Below, in pieces: positions 23,324 to 36,000 of a stretch of DNA of 64,000 nucleotides. The translations under genes and the position numbers were made by a program. Positions within the stretch are counted from its first letter, which is position 1. Each line of letters opens with the position of its first letter. The DNA lies in contig NC_053139.1 of NCBI RefSeq assembly GCF_016808335.1, positions 16,114,782 through 16,178,781 on the forward strand, given 5' to 3'. The notes under the pieces were generated by a model. The model ran no database searches. It was not told the DNA's origin and saw nothing but the letters and a program-made list of their open reading frames with translations. The stretch is from Panicum virgatum (lineage: Eukaryota; Streptophyta; Magnoliopsida; Poales; Poaceae).

Positions 23324-24322
23324 GCTAGTAGCAGTAGTAGTAGAAATAGCCGATGTAATTGCCTGATCTAAAGATCTGCTTTTTGTAAATATGATTATCA
23401 ATGAATGAATCGGCTTCTTTTCTGTCTCTCTATGCTTCATGAATTGATCTTTTATAATGTGTGAATTCCTTCCCCATCGGTTCATTGAAGATGATCAATC
23501 AAATCATTGAAGCAAAATGCTGATAAGAATTTCACCTTAGATTCACCAAAAACTCGTATCAAATGACCAGACTGCCAGCAACAGGAATAACTTATGGTCA
23601 AATCGAGACAACTGCAGCTCTTGGGTTCGCAGTTCTCCAAATCAAGTCATCAATTTAATGAAGGATGTCCAAACCTTCATCAATTCGAGAAATCACTTAG
23701 CCGATTGTACAAAGATTATTAGTTGAAACAAGAAATCCCCAATACTTGTACTCATCCGCCAATCGGCTGAAAAGGACAAGGATATGAATCTGATTGATTC
23801 TCCTAGAGACAAAACTTTTCCTTTAATTCTGGTACTATGGTACCAAATGATGACCATGACTAAAAGGTGCTCAATCCTCGATTCCGTCAATTAAGACATG
23901 ATATCCATTGCCAACAAACTAGACAGAATCTCCAAGTGAAAATATATCAAGATTAATCGGCTAAAAAGTTACCAAACCTGGTAATGGCAAATCAATGAAT
24001 CTGAATAGCCTTTGATGCCAATGAACTGATAGTAGATAACTGAATGATATAATATCCTCCAATTTTTTCAAATAGAACCCAGCCGATCTCTTGACAAATA
24101 AGCAAGACACCAACAGAACCATATGATTTGAGCAAAATAAAATTCTTTTTGTAGGTGTTTTTGCACTAAGGGCGATATGTGCCGTATCGGCCATATAGCA
24201 ACCGATGCCTATGACGAATCGGCTAGCAGATTCACATGCCTGCAATATTTTTCTTTTACATATCTTTTTTATGCTAAAGGAGATACATCGTATCGGCTAT
24301 GATTTACATCCCAGCAAACAAA
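23324..24322. other. T0 convergent spacer and non-coding region
   Basis: No gene. It lies between the stop of the antisense gene (+) and the stop of protease (-). It contains about ten GCCGAT/ATCGGC hexamers. Near 24150-24185 (GCACTAAGGGCGATATGTGCC) it holds a degenerate relative of the hairpin seen in the T1 spacer at 36293-36313. Confidence 0.5.
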
Positions 24323-25490
24323 TCATGATGACTTCTCCGAGCCGATTTCTTGGACAACTTCCAATTTGAAATCAGCCATTTTCAGGATTCCACCTTCCCA
24401 GGCTTCACCAGATATGCACTTCAGCCCTAAACCATGCCACACTTCTAGATCTGCTGTTGCAATGTTGAAGGAAGAATCAGCATGTACCATCTCTATAGAA
24501 TCTCCAATCCATTGGATCACACACTGATGCATTGTGGATGGTATGCAACAGTTGGCATGGATCCAATCTCTGCCTAGAAGTGTGCTGTACGATCCTTTGC
24601 CATTGATGACAAAGAAAGTAGTAGGCAGTATCTTGCTCCCAATCGTCAGATCAACACATATGGCCCCTTTTGCAGGAGAGACCGCACCCTCGAAGTTCTT
24701 GAGCATCATATCAGTCTGAATCATGTCTTTCTCACCTAGGCCAAGCTTCCGGTATGTAGTGTATGGCATGATATTCATTGCAGCTCCTCCATCAACAAGC
24801 ATCTTGGTCATAGGCTTGCCATTAATGTATCCCTTCATGAATAATGGCCTCAGATGCTTGCACTCTTTGTCTTCTGGCTTGTCAAATGTTGTCTGCATAG
24901 GATCCAGAGACAACTGTGCCATGGCCTGTTCCACTGCTTCATCAGATGGAGCTTTGAATTCCATTGGCAGAAAGAAAACCATATTAACCGACATGGGTTC
25001 CGCATTGTCGGCTTTTTCCTTTGCGCGCCAAACCATTGACTTCGGGCGCCTCTGCTCACGAGCTCGTTCTTCTCATTCTCGATTGCATAGCCTCTGCACC
25101 CTTCTCTTCTGAGAATGACTTAATCCCAACGGACACCACTGATCAATGCCTGCAAAAGGACGATGAACTCTTTGGGCTTCTAGATCTCGCGCAGACAACT
25201 CATTAGGAACACGAGCATCAGCTTCCTCTTCGAGTTGCTCTTATGGGTCAACTCTTTTTCCCAGCCGATCATGGACAGGAGTACGCCTTCTTTCAGGTCT
25301 GTTCCTATGAATCGGCTGTTGGATATGACCACCATTATACTGCCCCATGTATGAGAATTGGATTCCACGCGATCCGTTGCAATCCGAGCAATCATCAATC
25401 GATAGCATCCGTAGACCTTCGTTCTAGCAGTGCATGAAGAATGGGCACTGCCAGTGATTTGCTTCTCGCTCGGCTCGTTCTTGCAGTCGA
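24323..25490 (-). pseudogene. T0 gag C-terminus and protease
   Basis: The upstream part (25490-25040) reads HWQCPFFMHC, TAG, NEGLRMLSIDDCSDC, then RRRTPVHDRLGKR, the gag zinc and Arg-rich tail shared with T1. The protease part reads VNMVFFLPMEFKAPSDE, KMLVDGGAAMNIMPY and LLGRDWIHANCCIPSTMHQC, ending EIGSEKSS and a stop at 24323. The usual aspartic protease motif D-T-G-A is DGGA here, with Asp kept. It is truncated at 25490 by the LTR of element D. No reverse transcriptase follows. Confidence 0.85.
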
Positions 25491-25815
25491 TGTCAGACCC
25501 GAGGCAGCGGGACTGCTTACAAGCGTGGAATATTCTAGAGTAAGGGATAGCACATGGAATGTACCCTCATATAACCTTGTCCCCTCAGACTATATAAGGG
25601 CAGGCAGGGACCCCTCCGAAACAGACGATATGCATCATCAACCTCTAAGGAAATACAAACCACCACACTAGACGTAGGGTATTATGCTTCGACAGCCTGA
25701 ACCTGTCTAAATCTTTGTGTTTCTTGCACCATCGTTTTACGATCTTTTCAAGTCCCTACCTACAATCAATCTCCTCGGGGTATCCTTCGGAGAGCTTGGC
25801 GGATAAACACTAACA
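25491..25815 (+). repeat. D 5' LTR (325 bp)
   Basis: Starts TGTCAGACCCGAGG, contains TATATAAGG (25591-25599), and ends GGATAAACACTAACA. It interrupts the T0 gag frame exactly at 25490. A short LTR suits a small non-autonomous family. Confidence 0.7.
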
Positions 25816-25817
25816 AC

Positions 25818-25835
25818 TAGCGCGCCAGGTAGGGG
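25818..25835 (+). other. D primer-binding site candidate
   Basis: TAGCGCGCCAGGTAGGGG, two bases after the LTR, closely resembles the tRNA-primed TGGCGCGCCAGGTAGGGG site of many grass LTR elements, with TGG altered to TAG. Confidence 0.6.
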
Positions 25836-25864
25836 GCTTCACCAATGATCATCGAAAGAATTCG

Positions 25865-28275
25865 ATGGCTCCGCTCGACTCCAACAACTCCGTGCTTGCC
25901 AAAGGCACCACCTTCTTCGTCGGCTTTTGGGCTTTCGTCACCAACGGATCAAGCGGCTTCGACAGCCACATGATCGATCCCAGGGCGCCGGAGGCTTCCG
26001 AAGTGGCTTGATGCCTCGCAGTTGATGAGTTCGTCGACCAACTCGACGAAATTCCACTTCCGGTTCACGTCAAAGAAATCCGAAAACAACCCGATTTTGA
26101 CATAACCTCGATCCCACGCAAGTCAACCTCCAAATTGGAAGAAGACTTAGACCAGCTTCTGGAGTTTACAAGGCCGGGAGCCACCACTGACCGAGAGGCC
26201 CCCGCCTTCGATATCCATCCGGATTCGACCCCAAGCTACGACAACTTAGAGTCAGCCAACAACATCTCGCCAATCGCGATCGAAAGCTACCTCAAGGACC
26301 TAATGGAAATCCCACGCCGAAAGGTAGACAATTCCAACCTACTCGATGGAGTAGATCGCGTGTCATGCAACATTGTGGATTGCATCAACCTCTCGAAATC
26401 CGCCCTACTCAAGAAAAAGATCCGTGCAGAGCCTACGAAGCCTAGTCCACGATCTGATCATTCGGGCGACACCTTCACAGGTCTTGATCAGATCAACGAC
26501 AAGATTGCTCATTGCATCAAATTAACAGTAGATACGCTCCACACTGGCAGCTTTGACAAGCTGGAGGAGGACAGATCAGAGATTCACTGGAAAATTGTGA
26601 AGTGCAACCCAAGATTTGATTGTCCGGGCCATACTTACTGGGGTCCAAGGAGGATCATTTTTTTGACCACACCTGCGAATAAGTCATTCTGGAATTTCTG
26701 GATCCTGATCGTGATCAAGCATTCATCGACTACTTGAATGGGCTAGACTGCCCAAACTCTTTCGATGACCTTGATGAGTGGTTAGACGATATAGACCTAT
26801 TTATGGAAGGCTTGTCCAACCCCAACAAGATTGAGGAATTCTGGGAGAAATCACAAGCCAAGAAATTGTGGGACAATTCCCATTCTAGTCTCGCACAACA
26901 TCGCACCCCTGAGATGACCAACCCTCTTCATAATCGACAGGGTGATCATCTCGTAGAGGAGGGTCGATCTGACGATTCTATCTCAATTGAAGATTACATG
27001 GCTTGGTGGTGCAACATTATCCACCAGCCCCAACCAGAAACGTCGCACCTAAACTCTCCCACTCCTTCTTCAGACCTCATTCCAAAGGAAGAACTAGAAG
27101 AATCTACTATGTTAGACAAACCAGACTCTCCATATTCACCTGAAGAACTCGAGAATCTACGGAAGTACAATGAATACTTGAACGACCTCGGCACCAGACT
27201 TGAAGGAGGATGGCCTCCTCTAGACACTATTCCCTATGATCAAGACCTTCTCCGTTACACCCTCGGATTGTCCCCCCGTGTGGCCCCTCACCACAAAGGT
27301 TCTGACCTTGAATTCTACTCCGATTTGGAAGTGAATTTGGATAATGAAACCTTAACTGGGAAAGAGGGAGCTCTTAAAAGGGTTCGGACTTCCGATTGGG
27401 GGGAATTGGACTCAGTTCAGAAAACCAAAACCGATCAGAACTCTACCACGAACCGCGCTATAAGTAAAAGCCACCAGGGCGCATCAGAGGACCAGAAGGA
27501 AAGGCAAGACCGTTGGATGCTCGAGAGCCCTAGCTTCTAGGACGACGAACTTCCCTTTCAAGAAGGCGCTCTACTAGAAGAAGATGACACAACAAGAACT
27601 CGAGATTCCTCTCGAGAGCTATTCATGGCTATCATCTCAGAGATCCAAGAACACGACGGTGACCCCATGGGTAGGGTCGACCTCGTCGACTACAACTCAA
27701 GCGACTACAACGAATTCCTCTCCGATGATGAGGTGACTCCAACTCCAGTTCAAGACTTCAACGCAAACCTTCCTCCGCCTTCTCCCAATGTCACAGTCAC
27801 CATCCATATGGAGGGTGATGAAGGTGAAATCAAGAGGATACGCAACTAGAAGAGAAAAATGAGGCGCCGCCTCGCGACCGAACACCGTCAACAACAGGTC
27901 GGCGACTCCTTCGACTACTCCAACAGCGACCTCCGTAACATCATCAACATTGGACGTGATGCTATTATCATGATCATCTACAGGTGGAAGGAGCGCCAAG
28001 AGGCTGAGGCATATAGCCCAACTTCTAACTATCGAATCTCTGATGATTATGAGTGGGTTCCGCGCAAGCGCCACTACATCAGCCCTGCTCCTCCGTCGCC
28101 TCAAAGCCCCCAAAAGAGTAAAGGCCCGCGAATTCAAGATCAAATCCATGCCAAGCTGCACGGCCGGTGCCCACTGCACCCAAAGTCAAAGAACTCCACT
28201 TTTGAATACAAGAGCCTGCGCAAAGTCCTGGGAGCACCTCCTCCACCCGACGATGAGGGCCCAAGTGCCTATTGA
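25865..28275 (+). pseudogene. Gag-like ORF of element D, degenerate
   Basis: ATG at 25865 (MAPLDSNNSVLAKGTTFF). A TGA at about 26010 and a frameshift plus TAA near 26640-26690 break the first third. From about 26690 to 28275 one frame stays open except for TAG at 27538-27540 and 27847-27849. The protein is rich in Asp, Glu and Pro (DDLDEWLDDIDLFMEG, SPYSPEELENLRKYNEYLND). The end (HGRCPLHPKSKNSTFEYKSL) looks like a remnant CxxH...C zinc knuckle, with the last Cys replaced by Tyr. That tail and its place after a primer-binding site suggest gag. I do not recognise a named family. Confidence 0.6.
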
Positions 28276-28330
28276 AGATGAAGCTCCTTGCTCCTAGTTT
28301 AAAGTTACTACAGTTTAAGAAGTATGATTA

Positions 28331-28616
28331 CTTTTTTCGTTCAGAGGGTCTATTTCTGAACCCCCATATTGTTTGAATGGGTCTTGAACCCCTGTATCGA
28401 ATTAAGTTTCGTCTCCTAAGCCTTTATCGAGTACTTTTTCGTTCTGAGAGTCTATTTTTGAACCCCCCATATTGCTTGGATGGGTCTCAAACTCCTGTAT
28501 CGAATTAAGTTTCATCTCCTAAGCCTTTATCGAAGTACTTTTTTCGTTCAAAGGGTCTATTTTTGAAACCCCATATTGTTTGGATGGGTTTTGAATGCAT
28601 GTGTCGAATTAAGTCT
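28331..28616 (+). repeat. Tandem repeat in D, about 103-bp unit, nearly 3 copies
   Basis: TTCGTTCAGAGGGTCTATTT recurs at about 28336, 28438 and 28543 within a unit that also contains CCCATATTGTTTGAATGGGT and CGAATTAAGTTTCGTCTCCT. Non-coding. It directly follows the gag-like ORF. Confidence 0.85.
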
Positions 28617-28737
28617 TATTAATAAAAGAGTTAAAATTCTGCGTCCAACCGACTATTTTTTCGTCTATGGTGGAACAAGTCAATTTACTTTCACCGACCA
28701 CTACTATCAAGTAGTTTTTCGAGCTTTGTTCCAAATA

Positions 28738-28903
28738 TATCGACTACCTTTGGTATTTGCTAAACCTTCTAAAGGTTTAGGGCATTAACCAGGGGTGAAG
28801 TTCCCCATTGACCACCTTTGGTATTCGCTAAACCATCTAAAGGTTTAGGGCATTAAAACCAAGTAGTTTCTCCAAGGGCGGAGTTCCCCACCGACTACCT
28901 TTG
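28738..28903 (+). repeat. Tandem repeat in D, about 82-bp unit, left part
   Basis: Two units built on CTACCTTTGGTATTCGCTAA and AAGTAGTTTCTCCAGGGGCG. Each has an inverted repeat AAACCTT-CT-AAAGGTTT. The array is split at 28899-28903 (CTTTG) by T1 and continues at 38723. Confidence 0.85.
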
Positions 28904-30037
28904 TGTTGACACCTTTTTTGACACCTGTCAAGGAAGGTGATTCTTGTGAAGGGAAGGTGGCCGATTTGAAAGAAACCAAAAGATGCACAGTATTGTAATC
29001 GGCCGATGGAGTTCGTCCGATAGGCCAGGAGAATATGCATTGAAGATGCTGATCCACTAGCTCTGGTATCCGGCCGATGGAGAGTTGCCGATGAAGTCAA
29101 GGGAGGAGAAGAAGATCCGGACTCTACGAAAATCTTGATGATTCGGTTGTAATATTTTAAGTAGTTTATCTTTTAGATAGTCTTTTCTTTAGGGTCAAGT
29201 AATGTTTGCCGTAATCGGCTAGGACTTGGTAGCACTAGGCTATATATATATCAGTTGTAAGGGACCGAAAAAACTTGATACACATCCAATACAACAAACT
29301 TTACAATTCTTTTGCACTTTTTCGGCGACTTCGCCTTTTCTTTTCTTTTTTCGATGAGTTCTTTCAAGTTGATCAAGGACGCCTCACATTCAAGCGACTT
29401 GATTTGCTGGTGAGTTTTCGTTTTACCGAGTATATTTGAGCTTTAGCTACCGGGCGCATCGCTGTGGCTTCGTTCAAATCTATTCAAAAGTTATCGAGTT
29501 TATCCAGGCCTTGATTTTCGAGTGCATCGCTGTCGTCTCGTCTAGATTTATTCAGCAATTATCGATATCGGCTAGATTTGTAGGTTTTCCTATGCTTTTT
29601 GGCCATTATCACATCTAAAAACATACTAGATCGGCTTTAGGTTTTGGAGTAACACTTTTGTTATCTCAAGAGCCGGTTTAGATATGTTTTTAGCTACACA
29701 TCATCTGAGTTACACATTCGTAACTTAGATATTATCATACATACAAGATCGGCTGTCCAAAGCCGGTTTTGTCATTTAGTGTATCGGTTGATCTTGCCGA
29801 TACTCTCGTTTACTATGCTTTCACGTTTAATATCTTTTTGTCGTCTATAGTATCAGCAAAGCTTGCCGATGCGCCAATCTGAGAGATATTCGGAATCCCA
29901 GCCGATACGCTCTCGAATTTGACTTTGTTTTCTCCCTTGTCAATTTCAGGTCAAATTGACTGGCACGCTTGGTTGACTTTCGGTGACTTGGCGAACACTT
30001 GCCCTCGGCTTCCAGTGTGTTGCTTTTTGCATCAACA
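28904..30037 (+). repeat. T1 5' LTR (1134 bp)
   Basis: TGTTGACACCTTTTTTGACA at the start, TTTTTGCATCAACA at the end. A TATATATATA box is at 29241-29250. Twelve GCCGAT/ATCGGC hexamers by eye. It differs from the 3' LTR by substitutions and by a segment of about 30 bp (near 29605) absent from the 3' copy. Confidence 0.93.
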
Positions 30038-30044
30038 CATCTTT

Positions 30045-30062
30045 TGGCATGCCCGGTGGGAC
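30045..30062 (+). other. T1 primer-binding site
   Basis: TGGCATGCCCGGTGGGAC, seven bases after the LTR. It begins TGG, as needed to pair with a tRNA CCA end. T2 has the near-identical TGGCACGCCTAGTGGGAC, so both use the same primer tRNA, which I have not identified. Confidence 0.7.
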
Positions 30063-30075
30063 AGAAAGCTTCAAC

Positions 30076-32770
30076 ATGGTGGACATTACAGATAAATCTG
30101 CGGTCAGTAAAGAGAACCAGATTCTTGTTCTTGAAGATAAGCTCAAAGAAGAACAAAAGAAGGAATATGAAGAGCTGGTGGAGAAATTCAAATGTGAATG
30201 CCTCAAGTCATATAGCGTCAACAGATCTGGTGAGGCGATCAAGAAGTTTAATCTTCCATCTTTCTAGCCATTGACAGAGGCCTAATGTGAAAGCAATATG
30301 ATAGACGCAGTTGGCCAAGCTGTGGCACAAGCCTTCATCAAGAGTGCAACAGTCATGGGCAACACGGTGCACAATGCAGTGGTCAAGACTTTTGCTGAAG
30401 GCACGTTTCCAGGATGCATGGGTCCTTGCTATATACAACGAGATCAGATGCAATATGCTCCCTTCGAGGTGTCTATGGCAGCAGCCCTGTCGGCTCAAGA
30501 TAACCAGGTAGGAACAAGCAATAGTCAAACTCCACCCCAGATGACTACTACAGCATCGGCGGGTACAACAGATCCTATCTACTCAACCATGCCGCTGATT
30601 GCTACAACTGTGCAAGATGGATCCTCGTCCGTATTTCCTAAAGGGTGGAATCCTGCTACTGGGTATGGTATGCATCCAGATTTCTTTTCTACGCCACCCA
30701 AGATGCAGTTTAATGCATCGGCTTTTTAGCCGATAGCCTCTCAACCTGATCCGTCGGCCGTTCAGCCGATGGGTACACAGCACGATGCATCGGCAACACA
30801 GCTGAATACACAAGGCGCATGGAGTCCACAACAGATGGCACAAGCTAATGCATCGGCGCCATCACCGATAACCCCATAGCAGCGTCTTGCTATCCTGCTC
30901 CAACCCCAGTCTCCTTCAGAAGTGTTGTTGTCGCAGTCTCTGCATCAGAAGGGAATCAATTGGGTATTTCACAATCAGGCAACCGGACAGATACGGTGTG
31001 TTAGTGTACCATACATGGAGACTACTGGGCAACAATTGGCTAGTCTATCAGCTCCACAACCGACGATGAATCAGTAGATACCCAATCGGATAGCATAGTA
31101 AATACATCCGATGCAATCGGTGGGATAGCCGGTGAACCATGTAGCTCAACAACTTGCGATGATGCCCAATGCAGTGAGCACGGTTTCCCCTCAGCAAATG
31201 CCAATAGTTGAGCCGCAAGTTGATTGGAGCACAAAGATAGCTGAAGTGATGAGGGAGCAGTTTGGTTTAAGACCGAAGCAACAATCTGTTATGTACAAAA
31301 CTCTCTATCCTTCGGCTTATGATCAGATTCCTCTCCCACACAAATACAAGATGCTTGACTTCACAAAGTTCACAGGGCAGGGGGGAGTTTCTACGAAGGA
31401 GCATGTTAATAGGTTCCTTCTCAGAGTCTGTTTATTCTCCTTGTCTTCTTCTGGATCGGCCTTTGCTTGGTTCACCACTTTGCCGGCAAACTCCACATTA
31501 TATTGGGCCGATCTAGAGAGACAATTTCATCAGTTCTTTTTCTTTGGGATTACTGAGTTAAAGTTGACTGATTTGACCGGCTTAAGACAAAGAAATGATG
31601 AATCGGTTGCTGCTTTTACCTAAAGGTTCAGAGATGTCAAGAACCGATGTTACAGTTTGGTTCTGTCCGATCAGCAGTTGGCCGATGCAGCATTTAATGG
31701 GCTCTTGCTGCACATTAAAGATAAATATGCATTGCATGAGTTTGAAAGTATTAGCTAGATCGCGAGTCGGATGACAGGAGAGACTCAATCCTACGAGTCC
31801 AAGAAGCCTTTTCAGAAGAAAATCAATTATGTGGAATATTCTGCTAATGATGGGTCTGAAGAGGAGCAAGAAACGGTCACATCGGCTGAGTGGATACAAA
31901 ACTGCAAGAAGCCAGTGACGTGTCCATTTGGGAAGAAAGAGCCCGAGTCGTATGGGTTTGACATCACCAAAGACGACAAGATCTTTGACTTGTTATTGTC
32001 GGAAGGATTGATCAAGTTGAAGCCATATCACAAGATCCCGTCGGAAGAGGAGCTCAAGCATATAAAGTACTGCAAGTGGCACAATGCCACATCACATGAT
32101 ACAAATGAGTGCAAGGTCTTCTAGCAGCAGATTCAGATGGCTTTTGAGCAAGGGAGATTGAAATTTGAGGCTCCCAAGAAGATGATGAAGATCGACGGAC
32201 ATCCTTTCACCACGAACATGGTCGATATGGCCAGAGATGAAGGTTCTCCTCAAGCCAAGATTTTGACGTCATCATCGGTCAAGAAATCTAGAGCTGTTGA
32301 TCCTAAAGCGTAGATAGCGGGCGATGAGGTCAAAGGAAAGGGTCCGATGAAGGATGCTGAACGTTCATCGGCACCATGTAGACGTGTAATGTCTCAAATG
32401 CTGTTGAACAAGTTTCAGCGTGATCGTGAAAGGCGGCAACGTAGAGAAGAAGAGGAACAATGCGAGCAAGATCATTGGAGGTGTCCTTTCTTTATCTACT
32501 GCTAGGAAGAAGGGTTGACATTGCCTTCGGCATATGATTTGTCCCGAATGCAATGGTCAAGGCAGCCGATCATATGAAAGGTCACATCATGAGCCCTATC
32601 GGCGTGAGCGCACTCCTGTCCATGATCGGCTAGGAAAAAGGATAACGATGCATGATCGACTGGGAGGCAGGACAATGCTATGTGATCCTGCTGGGAGAAG
32701 AGTGCATGTACACGATCGGCTAGAACAGGTGGACGATGACAGAGTGCAAGATGATCAGCCGATGTGAAGA
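30076..32770 (+). pseudogene. T1 gag, degenerate
   Basis: ATG at 30076 (MVDITDKSAVSKENQILVL). One frame is kept from 30076 to about 32530, interrupted by about 13 stops that are all TAG or TAA (for example 30265, 30283, 30727, 31621, 31756, 32122, 32503). Recognisable blocks: KYKMLDFTKFTGQGGVSTKE, SGSAFAWFTTLPANSTLYW and RQRNDESVAAFT (retrotransposon gag core), and YCKWHNATSHDTNECKVF (zinc-knuckle-like C...H...C). A frameshift near 32535 leads to the Arg-rich tail RRERTPVHDRLGK. The sites of most stops suit Gln codons, so C-to-T decay explains them. Confidence 0.88.
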
Positions 32771-33009
32771 GATCCAGAACATGAGCCTGATCGCACGAAT
32801 CAATCTCAATGGTGCCCAGGGGGTTTGACCAGGTCTCAGAAGCAACGTGTTCAGAGGTTATGCTAGCTGGAGATCATTGAAGAAGAGAGAGAATATACTC
32901 TGAACAAGAAAGGAGTCAAATCACAAGTCTGGCGTGTCAAGGCTAAGGCCGATGGTGAATCGGCCGGTGACAATTCTACACCGATCCAAGTAGTCGGTTC
33001 TTCAGAAAG

Positions 33010-36000
33010 TTTCTGATGGATGAGTTCCTAGAGGAAGAAGGGAAGTTGGGACATGGGTTTACGTTGGCCGATTTGTTAGAGGAAATTGATATTGGAGATG
33101 ATGATAGGCCAATACCGATGTTTATTAGTGCTAATTTGGATCCCAAATACAAATAGGAATTGAAGAGTTTATTAAAAGAATACAAAGATTGCTTTGCTTG
33201 GAAATACTATGAGATGCCTAGCTTGGATAAGTCTATTGTGGAACATCGCTTGCCTATAAAATCGGGATATCGGCCACACTACCAAGGAGCAAGACGGTGC
33301 AATCCTAAGATTTTGCCAGATATAAAGGCTGAGATCACACGGTTAATTGAAGCTAATTTTATTCGGCAGTGTCATTATGCTGAATGGATTTCTAATGTGG
33401 TGCATGTTTACAAGAAGAATGGCAAACTACGAGTGTGCATTGATTTCAGGGATCTCAACAAAGCTATGCCAATGGATGGTTACCCTATGTCGATAGCTGA
33501 TATGTTGGTAGATGCTGCTGCTAGGCACAAAGTGCTCAGTTTTATGGATGGCAATGCTGGATACAATCAGATTTTTATGGCAGAGAAAGATATCCACAAG
33601 ATTGCGTTCAGATGTCCGGGACATCTCGGTTTATTCGAGTGGGTAGTCATGACCTTCGGATTAAAAAATGCCGGTGCTACGTACTAGAGAGCCATGAATT
33701 ATATCTTTCATGAACTCATCGGCAAAATTGTGGAGATATACATTGATGGCGTGGTTGCGAAGTCAAAGGGGTACCAAGAACATTTGGCCGATCTGCGTAG
33801 AGCTTTGGAATGCACCAGAAGACATGGTTTAAAGATGAATCCAAATAAGTGTGCTTTTGGTGTATCAGCTGGCCAATTCTTGGGTTTTATGGTACATGAA
33901 CGAGGGATTGAAATTAGTCAGAAAACTATATCAGCTATCGACAAAGTTGAAGCACCTACGACTAAGGTTGAACTTCAGTCATTGATCGACAAGATTAATT
34001 TTATTCGAAGATTTATATCTAATCTGTCGGGAAAAATTCAGCCATTCAGTTCTTTACTGAAGTTGAAGGCCGATCAGGAATTTGTATGGAGAGAGGAACA
34101 TCAGAAGGCATTGGATGAAATCAAACATTATCTGGTAAAGCCTCCGGTGTTGGTTCCTCCCCAAAGGCACAAGCCGTTTAGATTATATTTATCGGCTGAT
34201 GAGCATGCTATCGGATCGGCCCTTATTCAAGAATTTGAAGGAAAAGAAAGAGCTATCTATTTTGTGAGCAGAAGGCTGCTGGATACTGAAACCAGGTATT
34301 CTCCTATCGAGAGATTATGTCTTTACTTATACTTCTCCTGTATCAAGCTTAGACATTATTTATTATCGGCTGAATGTGTCGTTGTGAGCAAAGATGATGT
34401 TATTAGATATATGCTCTCATTGCCGATTTTAAAAGGGAGAATAGGGAAATAGGTTTTGGCATTGTCAAAATTTGATTTGAGATATGAATCGGCTAAAGCA
34501 GTTAGGGGTCAAGCCGTAGCCGATTTCGTTGTGCAACATTGTGGACTAGAACTAAGCATGGTAGATCTTATTTCTTGGACTTTATTCTTTGATGGATCTT
34601 CGTGTGGGAACGGTTCTGAAATTGGTGTGGTGCTGATTTCCACTCAGGGGGCAAATTTCGAGTTCTCTTTTCCAATTGAAGCCTCTGCAACCAATAATCA
34701 AGCTGAGTATCGTGCTATTCTCAAGGAGATTCAATTACTTCGAGAAATCAAAGCCGATGCTGTTGAGATTTTTGGAGATTCTATGCTGGTAATCAATCAG
34801 TTAGTGGGGGGGGGTATGAATGCAAAGATGATATTTTACAATTATATTATGAAGAATATCTCCGGCTGCTGAAAGAATTCAAGAAGGTAACCATCGAGCA
34901 TGTTTCCAAATTTCATAACATTGATGCAAATCGGCTGGCTCAGCATGCTTCAGGGTATCGGCCGATGAAAGGAATAATGACCTTGGAGTTAACGGCTGAT
35001 GATTGGAGGAAAGAGATTATTGATTATCTGAAAGATCCATCCAGGAAAGTGAATAGGAAAATCAGATTCCAGGAAATCAAGTATGTGTTGTTGGAGGGAG
35101 ATTTATATTATCAGACAATTGATGGGGTTTTGCTCAAATGCATTGATAAAGAAGAAGCAAAGGTGTTAATGGGTGAAATTCATGAAGGTGTCTGTGGATC
35201 CCATAAATCGGCCTATAAGATGAAATGGGTGATCAGAAGGAACGGATATTTTTGGCCGAAGATGCTGGAAGATTATTTCACATATTACAGGGGTTGCCAA
35301 GAATGTCAGAAGTTTGGAAGTGTGCAAAGAGTTCCTGCGTCAGCCATGAATCCCATAATCAAGCCATGGATGTTTAGAGGATGGGGAATTGATTTGATCG
35401 GTCAGATATATCCTCCATCCAGTAAAAATCATAAGTTTATCTTGGTGGCCACTGATTATTTCACCAAGTGGATTGAAGCAATTCCTCTGAAAAATATTAC
35501 ATTGAAAGAGATGATTGAATTCGTCAAAGAACATATTATCTATCGGTTTGGTATTCCACAGACCATTACGACCGATCAGGGTACTATGTTTACGTCAAGT
35601 GAATTTGAGGAATTTGCTACTAGAATAGAGATTAAATTGCTGAATTCTTCTTCATATTATGCCCAAGCTAATGGTCAGGCAAAAGCATCTAATAAAGGGG
35701 TCATTAAATTAATCAAGAGAAAGATTGATGAATATCCTAGAAAATGGCATACTGTGCTTCATGAAGCTTTATGGGCATACAGAATGGCTTGCCATGGAGC
35801 TACAAAGGTGTCTCCATATCATTTGGTATACGGACATGAAGCTGTTCTCCCATGGGAGTTGAAACTTGATTCACGGTGTGTCACGTTTCAGAATCAATTG
35901 ACGGCCGATGAATATTTTGCTCTAATGAAAGATGAATTAGAGGATTTGGCTGGCGATCGGCTGAAGGCTCTTATAAATATTGAGGCGAATAAAGCCAGAG

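Larger units (their letters stand above)
20990..25490 (-). mobile_element. Tat-related Ty3/gypsy element T0, lacking RT and INT, truncated by D
   Basis: Minus orientation. The 3' LTR is at 20990-22138, a polypurine tract adjoins it, an antisense (+) gene is at 22588-23323, and gag C-terminus plus protease are at 25490-24323. Only about 1 kb separates the antisense gene from the end of protease, so no reverse transcriptase, RNase H or integrase is present. The gag N-terminus and 5' LTR are cut off by the insertion of element D at 25491. Confidence 0.8.
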
